A stretch of DNA of 64,000 nucleotides, taken from Anabaena sp. FACHB-1237 (GTDB taxonomy: Bacteria > Cyanobacteriota > Cyanobacteriia > Cyanobacteriales > Nostocaceae). The stretch spans positions 1 through 64,000 of the forward strand of contig NZ_JACJPV010000001.1 in assembly GCF_014696225.1 (NCBI RefSeq), given 5' to 3'. The position numbers and the translations under genes were made by a program. Of the stretch, positions 35,085 through 43,969 are shown piece after piece. The notes below the pieces were generated by a model. That model was not told where the DNA came from and searched no databases. It worked only from the letters and a program-made list of their open reading frames with translations. Position 1 is the first letter of the stretch. Each line of letters opens with the position of its first letter.

Positions 35085-36167
35085 ATGAGTGGACAAAAGA
35101 CCTTTAACGTTTCTGGTATTTCTACCCAACCAAGTTTATTTGATGGTGTGACTTCTGCTATACAAGCATATCAAGAACGCAAACGTCAAGAAAAAGAAGC
35201 AATTATTAAAAAAGAGCAGGATATTCAACGGAAAATAGCGGAAATTCGGGCTAAAATTTCCAGTAATTCCCACAAAAAAATAGTTGTTGTACAACCTCAA
35301 TTTAATAATGTGCAAATAGATGATGAAATGAAACAAGCATTATCTCACGATAACCAAATAAAATTACAGAGTTTAAAGCAGCAATTACCGCAAATTAAGG
35401 CAGAATATCAAGGTTTAATTGATCAGCAATTATTAGATAGTAGCAGTTTTCAGGAAACTATACAAAAAACGGAAATAGCATTACAAAATAATAATTTAAT
35501 AGCGGCACAAACCTATTTACAAACATTAGATGATGCCCGTGTACAAGTAATTCAACAGTTGCAAGAAGCACAAAATCAGTGGAGAGAACAACTTGAGTTT
35601 GTTGAGATCAGATTGCATGATTTAAAATCACATATTCCTGGTTTTATTAATCAACAACTACAGGGAAAAATTCAGGAAATTAGTAATAATATCTTGAATA
35701 TTTCTGATCAAGATATCGAAAATTTACATCAGCAAATTAGTAGCTATGAACTACAAGCAGAACAGGTACAAACGGCGGCTAACAATTTAGTAGCATCCTG
35801 GGAACAGGTTGGTTATGTTGCCCATATTGCGGAAATTAGCGATGGTGATGTAATTATTAATATTGAAACCCATGAAGGGGTAAATACGCAAATGCGGATT
35901 CAGTTTGATGGTCAACAAATTGACTTGGCTGGTCCCCATGATGAAGAGGGTGATGCGTCCTGTTCAAGTCGGACTTTTGATGTGATAGAAATCTTTAAAC
36001 AGCAAGGTTATGATGTGCAATGGACACAATGGAATGGTCAACCTGTGGATGAGGAATGGCGCAATGTGGATCTGGGAATTATTTCCGTGAAAACCACTAG
36101 TGAATATGATTTTAATAATACATCTAATAATACATCTACAAGACGTTCTGAAAGCGAAGGATTTTGA
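35085..36167 (+). CDS. Coiled-coil protein, first gene of the GTPase operon
   Basis: 360 residues, family not recognised. Residues about 30-245 are heptad-rich, Gln- and Glu-rich coiled coil (KRQEKEAIIKKEQDIQRKIA and many QQL stretches). Residues about 250-335 form a compact domain (VGYVAHIAEISDGDVIINIE, ending WTQWNGQPVDEEWRNVD). It is followed after 16 bp by the radical SAM gene. The coiled coil suggests a scaffold. The C-terminal domain could be the target modified by the radical SAM protein, but that is speculation. Confidence 0.75.
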   Translation: MSGQKTFNVSGISTQPSLFDGVTSAIQAYQERKRQEKEAIIKKEQDIQRKIAEIRAKISSNSHKKIVVVQPQFNNVQIDDEMKQALSHDNQIKLQSLKQQLPQIKAEYQGLIDQQLLDSSSFQETIQKTEIALQNNNLIAAQTYLQTLDDARVQVIQQLQEAQNQWREQLEFVEIRLHDLKSHIPGFINQQLQGKIQEISNNILNISDQDIENLHQQISSYELQAEQVQTAANNLVASWEQVGYVAHIAEISDGDVIINIETHEGVNTQMRIQFDGQQIDLAGPHDEEGDASCSSRTFDVIEIFKQQGYDVQWTQWNGQPVDEEWRNVDLGIISVKTTSEYDFNNTSNNTSTRRSESEGF

Positions 36168-36183
36168 ATAAAAATAGTAAATT

Positions 36184-36771
36184 ATGACACAATCTCTGTT
36201 ATTGAATATAGCCGCGTTGATGCCTCGTTCTCGTGCTAATGGTCCAGGAACTCGGATGGTAATATGGGTGCAAGGTTGTCCTTTTCGTTGTGTAGGATGT
36301 CAAAATTCCGAGTATTTAGAGTTTAAATTAACTCAAGTGGTGACTGTGGAGGATATTTGGCAAAAATTCCAACAATTTCCTGATTTAGCAGGTATTTCTA
36401 TTTCTGGTGGTGAACCTTTTGCCCAAGCGGTAGCATTAGCTGATTTAGCGCGTCGAGTGCAATCTGCGGGAAAAACCGTTGTTTGTTGGAGTGGGTATCA
36501 ATTACAACAGTTACAATTAAATCATCTTCCTGGTAGCCAAGAGTTCCTAAATCATATAGATTTATTAATTGATGGTTTGTTTATACAGCAGCAAATTAGT
36601 GATGAAATATTAAGGGGTTCAAATAATCAAAAATTACATTTTTTATCTGGGCGAATTGTGGAGGATAATTTATTAAATATACCGCGTCAGGAGTGGGTAG
36701 TAGGTGGGGAAACATTGACATATACGGGGTTTCCAGTGGCATATAAACAAGTTGATAAGGATATGGTATAA
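36184..36771 (+). CDS. Radical SAM 4Fe-4S activating-enzyme-like protein (NrdG/PflA-like)
   Basis: 195 residues. The cluster motif CPFRCVGC is at C32, C36 and C39, followed by ISISGGEPFAQ (SAM-binding GGE). The size and fold fit the activase family, which generates glycyl radicals on a partner enzyme. No glycyl-radical enzyme such as NrdD or PflB is encoded nearby, so it may modify a component of this operon. The last 14 codons lie within a 206-bp tandem duplication. Confidence 0.88.
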   Translation: MTQSLLLNIAALMPRSRANGPGTRMVIWVQGCPFRCVGCQNSEYLEFKLTQVVTVEDIWQKFQQFPDLAGISISGGEPFAQAVALADLARRVQSAGKTVVCWSGYQLQQLQLNHLPGSQEFLNHIDLLIDGLFIQQQISDEILRGSNNQKLHFLSGRIVEDNLLNIPRQEWVVGGETLTYTGFPVAYKQVDKDMV

Positions 36772-37141
36772 AATAGATGAGTATAGTGGTGATAGGCGAT
36801 CGCAAAACTGGCAAAACTAGCATGGTGCGGGCATTGACGGAAAATGGTAAATATGTACAAATCACAGATGGTGATATACTAGCTAGAGATTTATACAATC
36901 CCAGCACGAGGGCAATAGCTGGTACAGAGGCATTGTTTCCAGTGGAATATAAACAAGTTGATAAGGATATGGTATAAAATAGATGAGTATAGTGGTGATA
37001 GGCGATCGCAAAACTGGCAAAACTAGCATGGTGCGAGCATTAGCTGAAAATGGTAAATATGTACAAATCACAGATGGTGATATACTAGCTAGAGATTTAT
37101 ACAATCCCAGCACGAGGGCAATAGCTGGTACAGAGGCATTG
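36730..37141. repeat. 206-bp tandem duplication across the radical SAM/GTPase junction
   Basis: Two units, 36730-36935 and 36936-37141, are identical except for a handful of substitutions. Each holds the end of the radical SAM gene and the first 53 codons of the GTPase A gene. Because the unit length is not a multiple of three, the first GTPase start is cut off by the stop of the repeated radical SAM end. Confidence 0.9.
36777..36977 (+). pseudogene. Duplicated 5' fragment of GTPase A gene
   Basis: 66 codons: the first 52 match GTPase A including the P-loop GDRKTGKT, then the frame runs into the duplicated end of the radical SAM gene (FPVEYKQVDKDMV). It keeps its own start region and could be translated as a short P-loop peptide. 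Confidence 0.85.
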
Positions 37142-37753
37142 ACAACAAAAACATTAAAAATGGAGGTGGACTTACCCGCAACGGGAGCAAGACAATTAAA
37201 CATTTTATGGATAGATACTCCTGGAGAGTTTTGGAGTAACCCCCAACAAAGAAAAGATTCTCCCACTGCTTGGCAAGCAATGGAAGATAAAGTTAAACAA
37301 AGTAAAGCTGTAATTTTAATGTTACCGCCCCATGAAAGTCTAGTTTCTAGTACGAGAATTAATCTATCTCCTGATTATCTCAAACCTTATGAACCTTTAC
37401 CAAATTCTGATCAATGGGTAAATGGTTTACAAAATTGGTTAGACTTTTTGGAACAGCATTGTAAACGAGTCAAACATATAATTATTGCTCTCCATAAAGC
37501 CGATTTATTTTGTGATGTGGCAGCGGAAGGAAAGACTTGGAAATATAACCCCAACAAAGGAGGATCAGCACCTTGGTATGAATATAGTGATTATGTATTG
37601 GAGGCATATTTTGGAGTAGGAAATCAAGTAATTCGTAAATACAAAGGTACAGAAATTGGTGCGCGGACTAACTTTTTTATTACCAGCACCGAAAGCATAG
37701 AATTACTAGAATTGCCCTGGTTATATCTTGCTCCCTATCTGATTTATAGCTAA
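36983..37753 (+). CDS. P-loop GTPase-like protein A
   Basis: 256 residues. P-loop GDRKTGKTSM at 7-16, a DTPGE motif near 77 (WIDTPGEFW, the G3 position) and HKAD near 171 (ALHKADLF, the G4-like position) point to a TRAFAC-type GTPase. It is intact, downstream of a truncated copy of its own start. It is the first of three consecutive GTPase-like genes whose products differ strongly from one another. It probably acts as a switch subunit of the operon's complex. GTP rather than ATP binding is inferred from HKAD. Confidence 0.82.
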   Translation: MSIVVIGDRKTGKTSMVRALAENGKYVQITDGDILARDLYNPSTRAIAGTEALTTKTLKMEVDLPATGARQLNILWIDTPGEFWSNPQQRKDSPTAWQAMEDKVKQSKAVILMLPPHESLVSSTRINLSPDYLKPYEPLPNSDQWVNGLQNWLDFLEQHCKRVKHIIIALHKADLFCDVAAEGKTWKYNPNKGGSAPWYEYSDYVLEAYFGVGNQVIRKYKGTEIGARTNFFITSTESIELLELPWLYLAPYLIYS

Positions 37754-37779
37754 CTACTCACAAAGATAACGATTCCATT

Positions 37780-38661
37780 ATGACTCAAAGCATAATCATT
37801 AAAAAACCACAAGTAACTGCTAATGATATTAGAATTATTGGCTCTCGTAAATCGGGGAAAACCACTTATTTGGCTTCATTATTAAGAATGCCAGAACAGC
37901 TAAAAAAGCAATTTAAGGGATTAAAAATTACAGCCATATCTGACGATGCAGAAGACTTAATTGGATCAGCTAAAGATATTTTAGAACAAGGAGCTATTTT
38001 CACTGGTACAGATATTGGTGATGAACCCTATTTTGCTTTTCAAATTTCGATTCCTGCTACTAAAAAATCACCAGCAATTACATTAAATTTGAATGTAAAA
38101 GATTATTCAGGAGAAACTTTTGAATGTGCTGCTATACCTCAGAAATCATCTGAATTTGAAGAATATTTAGAAGATTGGTTAAGCGCCCAAAGTTGGATGA
38201 TAATGTTAACAGACTGGGAAACAGAAAATGATAGAAAAATCTATGCACCAGCTTTAAAGAAGTTGTTGAAAGAACTATCTGAACAGTCAGAAGTAAATGA
38301 ACATTTAAAAAAGTTAAAAGTGGCAGTGGTAATGAGTAAATGTGAACGGGGCGAATTGTGGCCTTGTCGTTTAGATGCGGAAGAAGATTTATTTCGAGTC
38401 CGTTTAAAGGAAACCTATCAAGTTTTGAAAGAAAACTTACCTCCTTCAAGATTACGGTTTTTTGCCTGTTCTTCCTTTGGCGTATTAAGTAATAGTTATG
38501 GAGAACATGATCCTCGTCCTAATCGTTGGATACCCGATGATGGAAGTTCTGCTGAATTTAGTGCCTATTTAAGAGATGCAAGTATTTGGCAACCCTTCGG
38601 TTTAATTTCGCCACTTTATTGGTTAACCACCGGGAGGGTATTTCATGACGAACGCCTCTAA
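37780..38661 (+). CDS. P-loop GTPase-like protein B
   Basis: 293 residues. P-loop GSRKSGKTTYLASL near 22-35, DYSGETF near 110 (G3-like) and MSKCERGE near 186 (G4-like) are visible. It ends FGLISPLYWLTTGRVF, an ending shared with protein C. B and C are clearly related to each other and only distantly to A. Its end overlaps the next gene by 17 bases. This kind of pair recalls the double-GTPase modules predicted in bacterial conflict systems. Confidence 0.82.
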   Translation: MTQSIIIKKPQVTANDIRIIGSRKSGKTTYLASLLRMPEQLKKQFKGLKITAISDDAEDLIGSAKDILEQGAIFTGTDIGDEPYFAFQISIPATKKSPAITLNLNVKDYSGETFECAAIPQKSSEFEEYLEDWLSAQSWMIMLTDWETENDRKIYAPALKKLLKELSEQSEVNEHLKKLKVAVVMSKCERGELWPCRLDAEEDLFRVRLKETYQVLKENLPPSRLRFFACSSFGVLSNSYGEHDPRPNRWIPDDGSSAEFSAYLRDASIWQPFGLISPLYWLTTGRVFHDERL

Positions 38662-39550
38662 TATTCCTTTAGAAATAGGGGGAAACCAGGAATTTCGCAT
38701 TATTGGTCCTCGTCGTTGTGGAAAAACAGCTTTAATGGCTGCCTTAGCTCGTTGGCCAAATGCTAGAACTGATAGTCCTATTCTTTCTATTGAACCATAC
38801 AACGACGAAGCGGGGGAATTAATCAGTATGGCTCAGGACATTTTAGAAGATGGTAGAGAGTTAGCAGGTACAAGATTTGAAGATATTGATGAGATTAAAA
38901 CTTACAGCTTGTTAATTACTTTAAAAGCTAAATTTCTTAATCATCCTTTAGCTGCCTTAAGAGATAAACCTATTAGAATGCGGGTATCTTGTCGAGAATA
39001 TTCAGGAGAACTCTTTACAGAATTACGGAATATGAGCAATTGTAGCTCACATTTAAGTGATTATTTAGATGATTGTGCTTCTGCATCGGGTTTATTAATA
39101 CTTATTGATAGCACTGCTAAAAAAAGTGCAGAAAGGGAATATGCCCAAGCCTTGGATAATTTACAAAGGGAATTAAATGAACGATTAACTATTAATAATG
39201 GAGGATTACAAAACTATCGCATAGCGGTAGTATTTACTAAATGTGAACAACCTCCAGCATCAGGTTATTGGCAAAATATACCAACTTTTATGGGGTTAAA
39301 TTTTCCCACTGTAAAAACTACATTCACTAAATGGGGTAACACTTGGGGATGTTCAATAAACTACTTTTTCTGTTCTACTTTTGGTACAAAAGGAACACCG
39401 CCTAAACCAAACTTTAAGAAAAATAAAAATGAAAAAGCCACTTATGGAGTTATTGATAAACCACGAATATGGCGACCTTTAGGTTTAGTTGCTCCTTTAT
39501 ATTGGTTAGCAACTGGTAAGGAAGATGATCAATTAAGAGATACCGTTTAA
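38645..39550 (+). CDS. P-loop GTPase-like protein C
   Basis: 301 residues. P-loop GPRRCGKTALMAAL near 21-34, CREYSGELF near 119 and VFTKCEQPP near 199 are in the same positions as in protein B, and the ending PLGLVAPLYWLATGK matches too. The start overlaps gene B and is preceded by GGGAGG. The pair is probably translated together and may form a heterodimer. Confidence 0.82.
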   Translation: MTNASNIPLEIGGNQEFRIIGPRRCGKTALMAALARWPNARTDSPILSIEPYNDEAGELISMAQDILEDGRELAGTRFEDIDEIKTYSLLITLKAKFLNHPLAALRDKPIRMRVSCREYSGELFTELRNMSNCSSHLSDYLDDCASASGLLILIDSTAKKSAEREYAQALDNLQRELNERLTINNGGLQNYRIAVVFTKCEQPPASGYWQNIPTFMGLNFPTVKTTFTKWGNTWGCSINYFFCSTFGTKGTPPKPNFKKNKNEKATYGVIDKPRIWRPLGLVAPLYWLATGKEDDQLRDTV

Positions 39551-39573
39551 TATAAACTCAGGAGGATCAAGTT

Positions 39574-41622
39574 ATGAAAGTTACCATTTACCAATTTTGT
39601 CGAGGATTTGATAATGTTCGTTATTCTGACATATATCAATGTTATGTATCTGGAGGTTATTGCTTTAACCAAATCGCTAGTTTTAATCAAAAAATACCAG
39701 AACCAATTACTAAAGCGGTAATTGATGGTTATTTTAAATTAAATGACAATTATCCACCAGAAGAAAATGATTTCGCGCTTATTGCTAGAGAAATAGATGA
39801 TAAATATTCTGTGTTAGCAGTGGCCAATAGACAATTAGATGATGGAGGTCGTCCTACCATTGGTTATAAATATTTTTGGTTAGAAAAATCATCTCCAGAG
39901 GTTGATGGTATTGGTACTTTAATCCATTGGTGGTCTAAAGAACAGCCTCAATTTGATATGGAGGAATTAGATGAAACATCAGAAAAATCTAAATCTATAC
40001 CTCATTTCTCTTATACGCAAGAACAGCCAAAAATTAATTTTGCACAAAATTTTGCACAAATACTAAAAATTGTAGAAAACATTCATGAACTTCCTAAGAT
40101 TCAAGTAGCTAAAAAAGTAGCTTGGCAAGAATATGAACCATATATAGAAACACACTATTTAGCTTTAGCTATGAGTGAGCGTTCTCATTATTATAATGCT
40201 TGGGCGTGGAATGTTAAGAAACTACAATTACCTACAAGTTTTTTAGCTATTTTTTATAGTAGCAATGAAGATATACCTCATATTTCTAAACTTCCATTAA
40301 CAACTAAACCAAATAATTCTGAATCTAATTTAGACAGTAATACTGAGTTGACAGAAGATAGAGAAAATATAGCTTCACGTCCAAAAAATCTTAGTCAAAC
40401 AGCACCAATTCAAAAAATTAAAAATTGTTTAACTGACATAGCGACAACATTTAATAATCACCATAGATTAGATCGTAAAAGAACTCAAGATTTATTTAGA
40501 TATTTAAGAGAATATCCAGATATAAATTGGGCTGATTGTATCAATGAAAAGATGTTAAAAAACTCTGCTATTGATGATATGTACCCACAATTAATATATA
40601 TGGTTGCTCCTGAATATCCAGCATCTCAACAATGGTTAGTAGAGATGGTTAATTCAGTAAAAATGGAAAGTAAGAAAAAATCTCAACTTAATCAAATATT
40701 TGATGAATGTAGAGAAAAAGCTAGAAGCGTATTAGGTATATTACATTTATCAGAGAACACAAATCAAGAAAGTAATAATAATATTCAATGGGCATTATTA
40801 AATGATAGTCAAGATAATCCAGAAGTAAATAAAAAATTACAAAATTCTATATTTTTGGGGATTAAGTTTTTATTAGAAGACCTAATGAATAAGAAAATAG
40901 ATCCTCAAAAAGTACACTATTTTTTAACTAAATCTGGAACTATTTGGCATGATGAGTTTCAAAAATATGCTAAAGTTTTTCAAAAAATTATGCTAACTGA
41001 AATTAATAAAATGTTACATGAAGATTCAGAAAATCAAAGTTCTGAAATAGAAAAAACTGAAATAGAAAATGATGATAATGAAGTTGTTTTAGAATTTTGT
41101 AAACCAATTTTGAATATAATTAAAAAAATTATTAAAGATAATCAAGATAATCCTTCAGAACATAAGACCTATGGTAAATATAAGAATTTAGCTAAGGTAT
41201 TTCATAAAATAGGAAAAACAAAAGTAGCTAAATTGCTTGAGGATATTACTGAGAATAAAATCACAGAACACATAGGTAGTGAAAAAAAACAGCGCTCTAA
41301 GGTGGAAAAAAATCGGACTCATAACAATGATGATGATGGTTGGGGTATCTCAATACTTTTGTTGATAATATTTATATTAGGAGTTGTCCTGTTTGTAATA
41401 TTTATACATCTCGCCAATAACCCCAATAATAATATTTCACTTTCACAGAAAAATATTTTTTTTGGTATAGGTATTATGTCATTAATTATATGTACTGCTT
41501 CTGCTTTTTTATTTACAAATAAACCACTTGTAATCAAGGATTTTAATATACAAAAATATGTACAATATTTATATATTGTTTTAGCAGTAGCACTTTTAAT
41601 AATAGGTTTATATATTTTCTAA
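39574..41622 (+). CDS. Large GAP1-like membrane protein, paralogue 1
   Basis: 682 residues with an AGGAGG site. The N-terminal domain (1-135; IYQFCRGFDNVRYSDIYQCY, YSVLAVANRQLDDGGRPTIG, YKYFWLEKSSPEVDGIGTLI) resembles in outline the GAP1-type domains found next to double GTPases. A helical middle follows (PIQKIKNCLTDIATTF, APEYPASQQWLVEM). Three membrane spans lie at the C-terminus (about 590-682). It is paralogous to the next gene. The GAP1 link is from family knowledge and is tentative. Confidence 0.7.
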   Translation: MKVTIYQFCRGFDNVRYSDIYQCYVSGGYCFNQIASFNQKIPEPITKAVIDGYFKLNDNYPPEENDFALIAREIDDKYSVLAVANRQLDDGGRPTIGYKYFWLEKSSPEVDGIGTLIHWWSKEQPQFDMEELDETSEKSKSIPHFSYTQEQPKINFAQNFAQILKIVENIHELPKIQVAKKVAWQEYEPYIETHYLALAMSERSHYYNAWAWNVKKLQLPTSFLAIFYSSNEDIPHISKLPLTTKPNNSESNLDSNTELTEDRENIASRPKNLSQTAPIQKIKNCLTDIATTFNNHHRLDRKRTQDLFRYLREYPDINWADCINEKMLKNSAIDDMYPQLIYMVAPEYPASQQWLVEMVNSVKMESKKKSQLNQIFDECREKARSVLGILHLSENTNQESNNNIQWALLNDSQDNPEVNKKLQNSIFLGIKFLLEDLMNKKIDPQKVHYFLTKSGTIWHDEFQKYAKVFQKIMLTEINKMLHEDSENQSSEIEKTEIENDDNEVVLEFCKPILNIIKKIIKDNQDNPSEHKTYGKYKNLAKVFHKIGKTKVAKLLEDITENKITEHIGSEKKQRSKVEKNRTHNNDDDGWGISILLLIIFILGVVLFVIFIHLANNPNNNISLSQKNIFFGIGIMSLIICTASAFLFTNKPLVIKDFNIQKYVQYLYIVLAVALLIIGLYIF

Positions 41623-41637
41623 TGGAAATTAAAAATT

Positions 41638-43920
41638 ATGACAGTTACCATTTACCAATTCTGTAAAGCATTTAATAATGTCCATTATTCAGACGAATAT
41701 AAATGTTATGTATCTGGTGGTTATGCTTTTAACCAAATCGCCCTTCCTAATCAAACAATACCAGAACAAATTCATCAAGCAGTAATTAATGGTTATTTTA
41801 AATTACATGATAATTATCCACCACAAGAAAATGATTTCGCGCTTATTGCTAGAGAAATAGATGATAAATATTCTGTGTTAGCAGTAGCAAATGGGCAAAT
41901 AAATGATGATGGTTGGCCTACAATTGGTTATAAATATTTTTGGTTAGAAAAATCATCTCCAGAGGTTGATGGTATTGGTACTTTAATTTATTGGTGGTCT
42001 GAAAAACAGCCTCAATTTGATATGGCTGAATTATTTGAAACATCACAACCAGAAATATTTTACTATCAAGAATATTTAAAGCCAACTTTTCAAGAACCTT
42101 GGTTACAAGATACTTGGCAAATTGCTGAAAAATTAAACAAAATTCCCTGTACAACTACAGTCAGAAAACACGACTGGAATAGAATACCAGAATATATGAA
42201 AATACACTATTTAGCTTTAGCTTTAAGTCAGCGTGCTAATTTTTTAAATGCTTGGGCTTGGAATGTTAGAAAAATCGCACATCCAGAAAATTTTATATCT
42301 ATATCTTACGCTGAAAGAGAGTATGTATCTAATATTTCTAAACGCCAATTAGTAACGGAATCAAATAATGATGAGTTTAATTATCAGAGTAATAATGTTG
42401 TTATGGAAAATGCACCTTTACCAGTAATTAATCCTATTGAATTACCATCACAAATGGTTAAAAAAATTAAAACTTGTTTACTAGATATAGCCAGAATATT
42501 TAATCATCAAAATAGATTAGATACCAAGAAAACTGAGGAATTATTTGGATATTTAACAGAATATCCACAGGCGGATTTATCTCAATGTATAGATAAAACT
42601 ATGTTAAAAAATTCTGCTATTAATGACAGTTATCCACAGTTAATATATATGATTGTTCCTGAATATCCAGCATCTCAAGAATGGTTATTAGCAATGATAC
42701 AATCATGGGAAAATGAAAGTAAATCAACATCTTTTTTTGATGAGGTTAAAGATAAAACTAAAACTTTTTTAGGTTTATCTGACGATAAAATTCAAAATAG
42801 TATTTTAAAATTTCAACAAGTTTTTTTAGAATATAGTTATGATTATAACAATTATCAAGTAATTGATAAAATAGAAAATTCTATGTATTGTGGTATTAAT
42901 TTTTTATTAGGCAAATTCATTAATCCAAATATGGATGTACAACTAGCTCAAAAATTCCTTTACTTTTTCAAACAATCACAAACTATGTGGAGTTACTATT
43001 TTCTACAATATGCCCAAATATTTGAAAAGATTATTTTCGATCATTATCGAAATTTACAAAATACTCATTATGTGACAATCTTAGATTTTTGTGAACCAAT
43101 TATAAGTATAATTGATAATATTGAATATACTTCTTTAGAAAATAGGAAAAATTTGTATGGTCAATATAAAAATTTAGCTATTATTTTTGCAGAAATGGGT
43201 TATAATCAATCTTCTGAATTATTTTACCGTATTAGTGGTTATAATAGTAATGAAAATATGCCTAATATTTACATTTACAAAGAAAATCCAAATCATCATC
43301 AACGAGAATATCATTTAAGTAAATCTATATTCGGGTTTCTTTTATTTGTTTTTGGTTCTGCTATTTTTTTCGATCATATTAAAGATTGGACAGGAATATT
43401 CATTTTTATTCCTATAACAGTTCTAATTTTATCTAGTATTATTGCTATTCTTTTAACAGGAAATCCTCTGCAAATAGGAAACAAATTTAAGTTAAAATCC
43501 GTTTTAAGTTATATATATATTATGTTAACAGTAACATTTTTGATAATTGGTATTTCTATTGGAGTAATTCAGAGACAACTAATAACAGAAGTTAAAGATA
43601 ACACTAATATATGTAACGCAGAGAATATGAATTTTTTTGAAAATTATGAAACATACAGCCAATGTTACTTAACAGCAGACTACACAACACAAATACAACA
43701 AATTAAACAATTTTTTCTCAACCCAAATTCATACAATACAGAAGTTGAATCAGCTATGATTATGAGTTATATTAGCGGTATTAAAGATGAAGATCATTTT
43801 AATATTAAAATTGCTCAATTTCGAGAGTGTAAAAATAAAGTATTCAGTGATTTTGGAGAATGTATATTAACTAAACAAATGGATGATATTAAACTTAACT
43901 CTGGTAAAAATTCCAATTAA
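41638..43920 (+). CDS. Large GAP1-like membrane protein, paralogue 2
   Basis: 760 residues. The first 140 residues are nearly identical in places to paralogue 1 (NDFALIAREIDDKYSVLAVA, FWLEKSSPEVDGIGTLI), and the middle is similar (SAINDSYPQLIYM, PEYPASQEWLL). Three membrane spans (about 560-650) are followed by an extra tail of about 110 residues with four Cys (NICNAENM..., SQCYLT, ECKNKVFSDFGEC) that would be outside the cytoplasm. The tail is missing in paralogue 1, so the pair may have split roles. Confidence 0.7.
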   Translation: MTVTIYQFCKAFNNVHYSDEYKCYVSGGYAFNQIALPNQTIPEQIHQAVINGYFKLHDNYPPQENDFALIAREIDDKYSVLAVANGQINDDGWPTIGYKYFWLEKSSPEVDGIGTLIYWWSEKQPQFDMAELFETSQPEIFYYQEYLKPTFQEPWLQDTWQIAEKLNKIPCTTTVRKHDWNRIPEYMKIHYLALALSQRANFLNAWAWNVRKIAHPENFISISYAEREYVSNISKRQLVTESNNDEFNYQSNNVVMENAPLPVINPIELPSQMVKKIKTCLLDIARIFNHQNRLDTKKTEELFGYLTEYPQADLSQCIDKTMLKNSAINDSYPQLIYMIVPEYPASQEWLLAMIQSWENESKSTSFFDEVKDKTKTFLGLSDDKIQNSILKFQQVFLEYSYDYNNYQVIDKIENSMYCGINFLLGKFINPNMDVQLAQKFLYFFKQSQTMWSYYFLQYAQIFEKIIFDHYRNLQNTHYVTILDFCEPIISIIDNIEYTSLENRKNLYGQYKNLAIIFAEMGYNQSSELFYRISGYNSNENMPNIYIYKENPNHHQREYHLSKSIFGFLLFVFGSAIFFDHIKDWTGIFIFIPITVLILSSIIAILLTGNPLQIGNKFKLKSVLSYIYIMLTVTFLIIGISIGVIQRQLITEVKDNTNICNAENMNFFENYETYSQCYLTADYTTQIQQIKQFFLNPNSYNTEVESAMIMSYISGIKDEDHFNIKIAQFRECKNKVFSDFGECILTKQMDDIKLNSGKNSN

Positions 43921-43969
43921 ACCAACTAAAAAAAAGCAAAATTTCTTATTAACTACCCCTCCCTAAACC

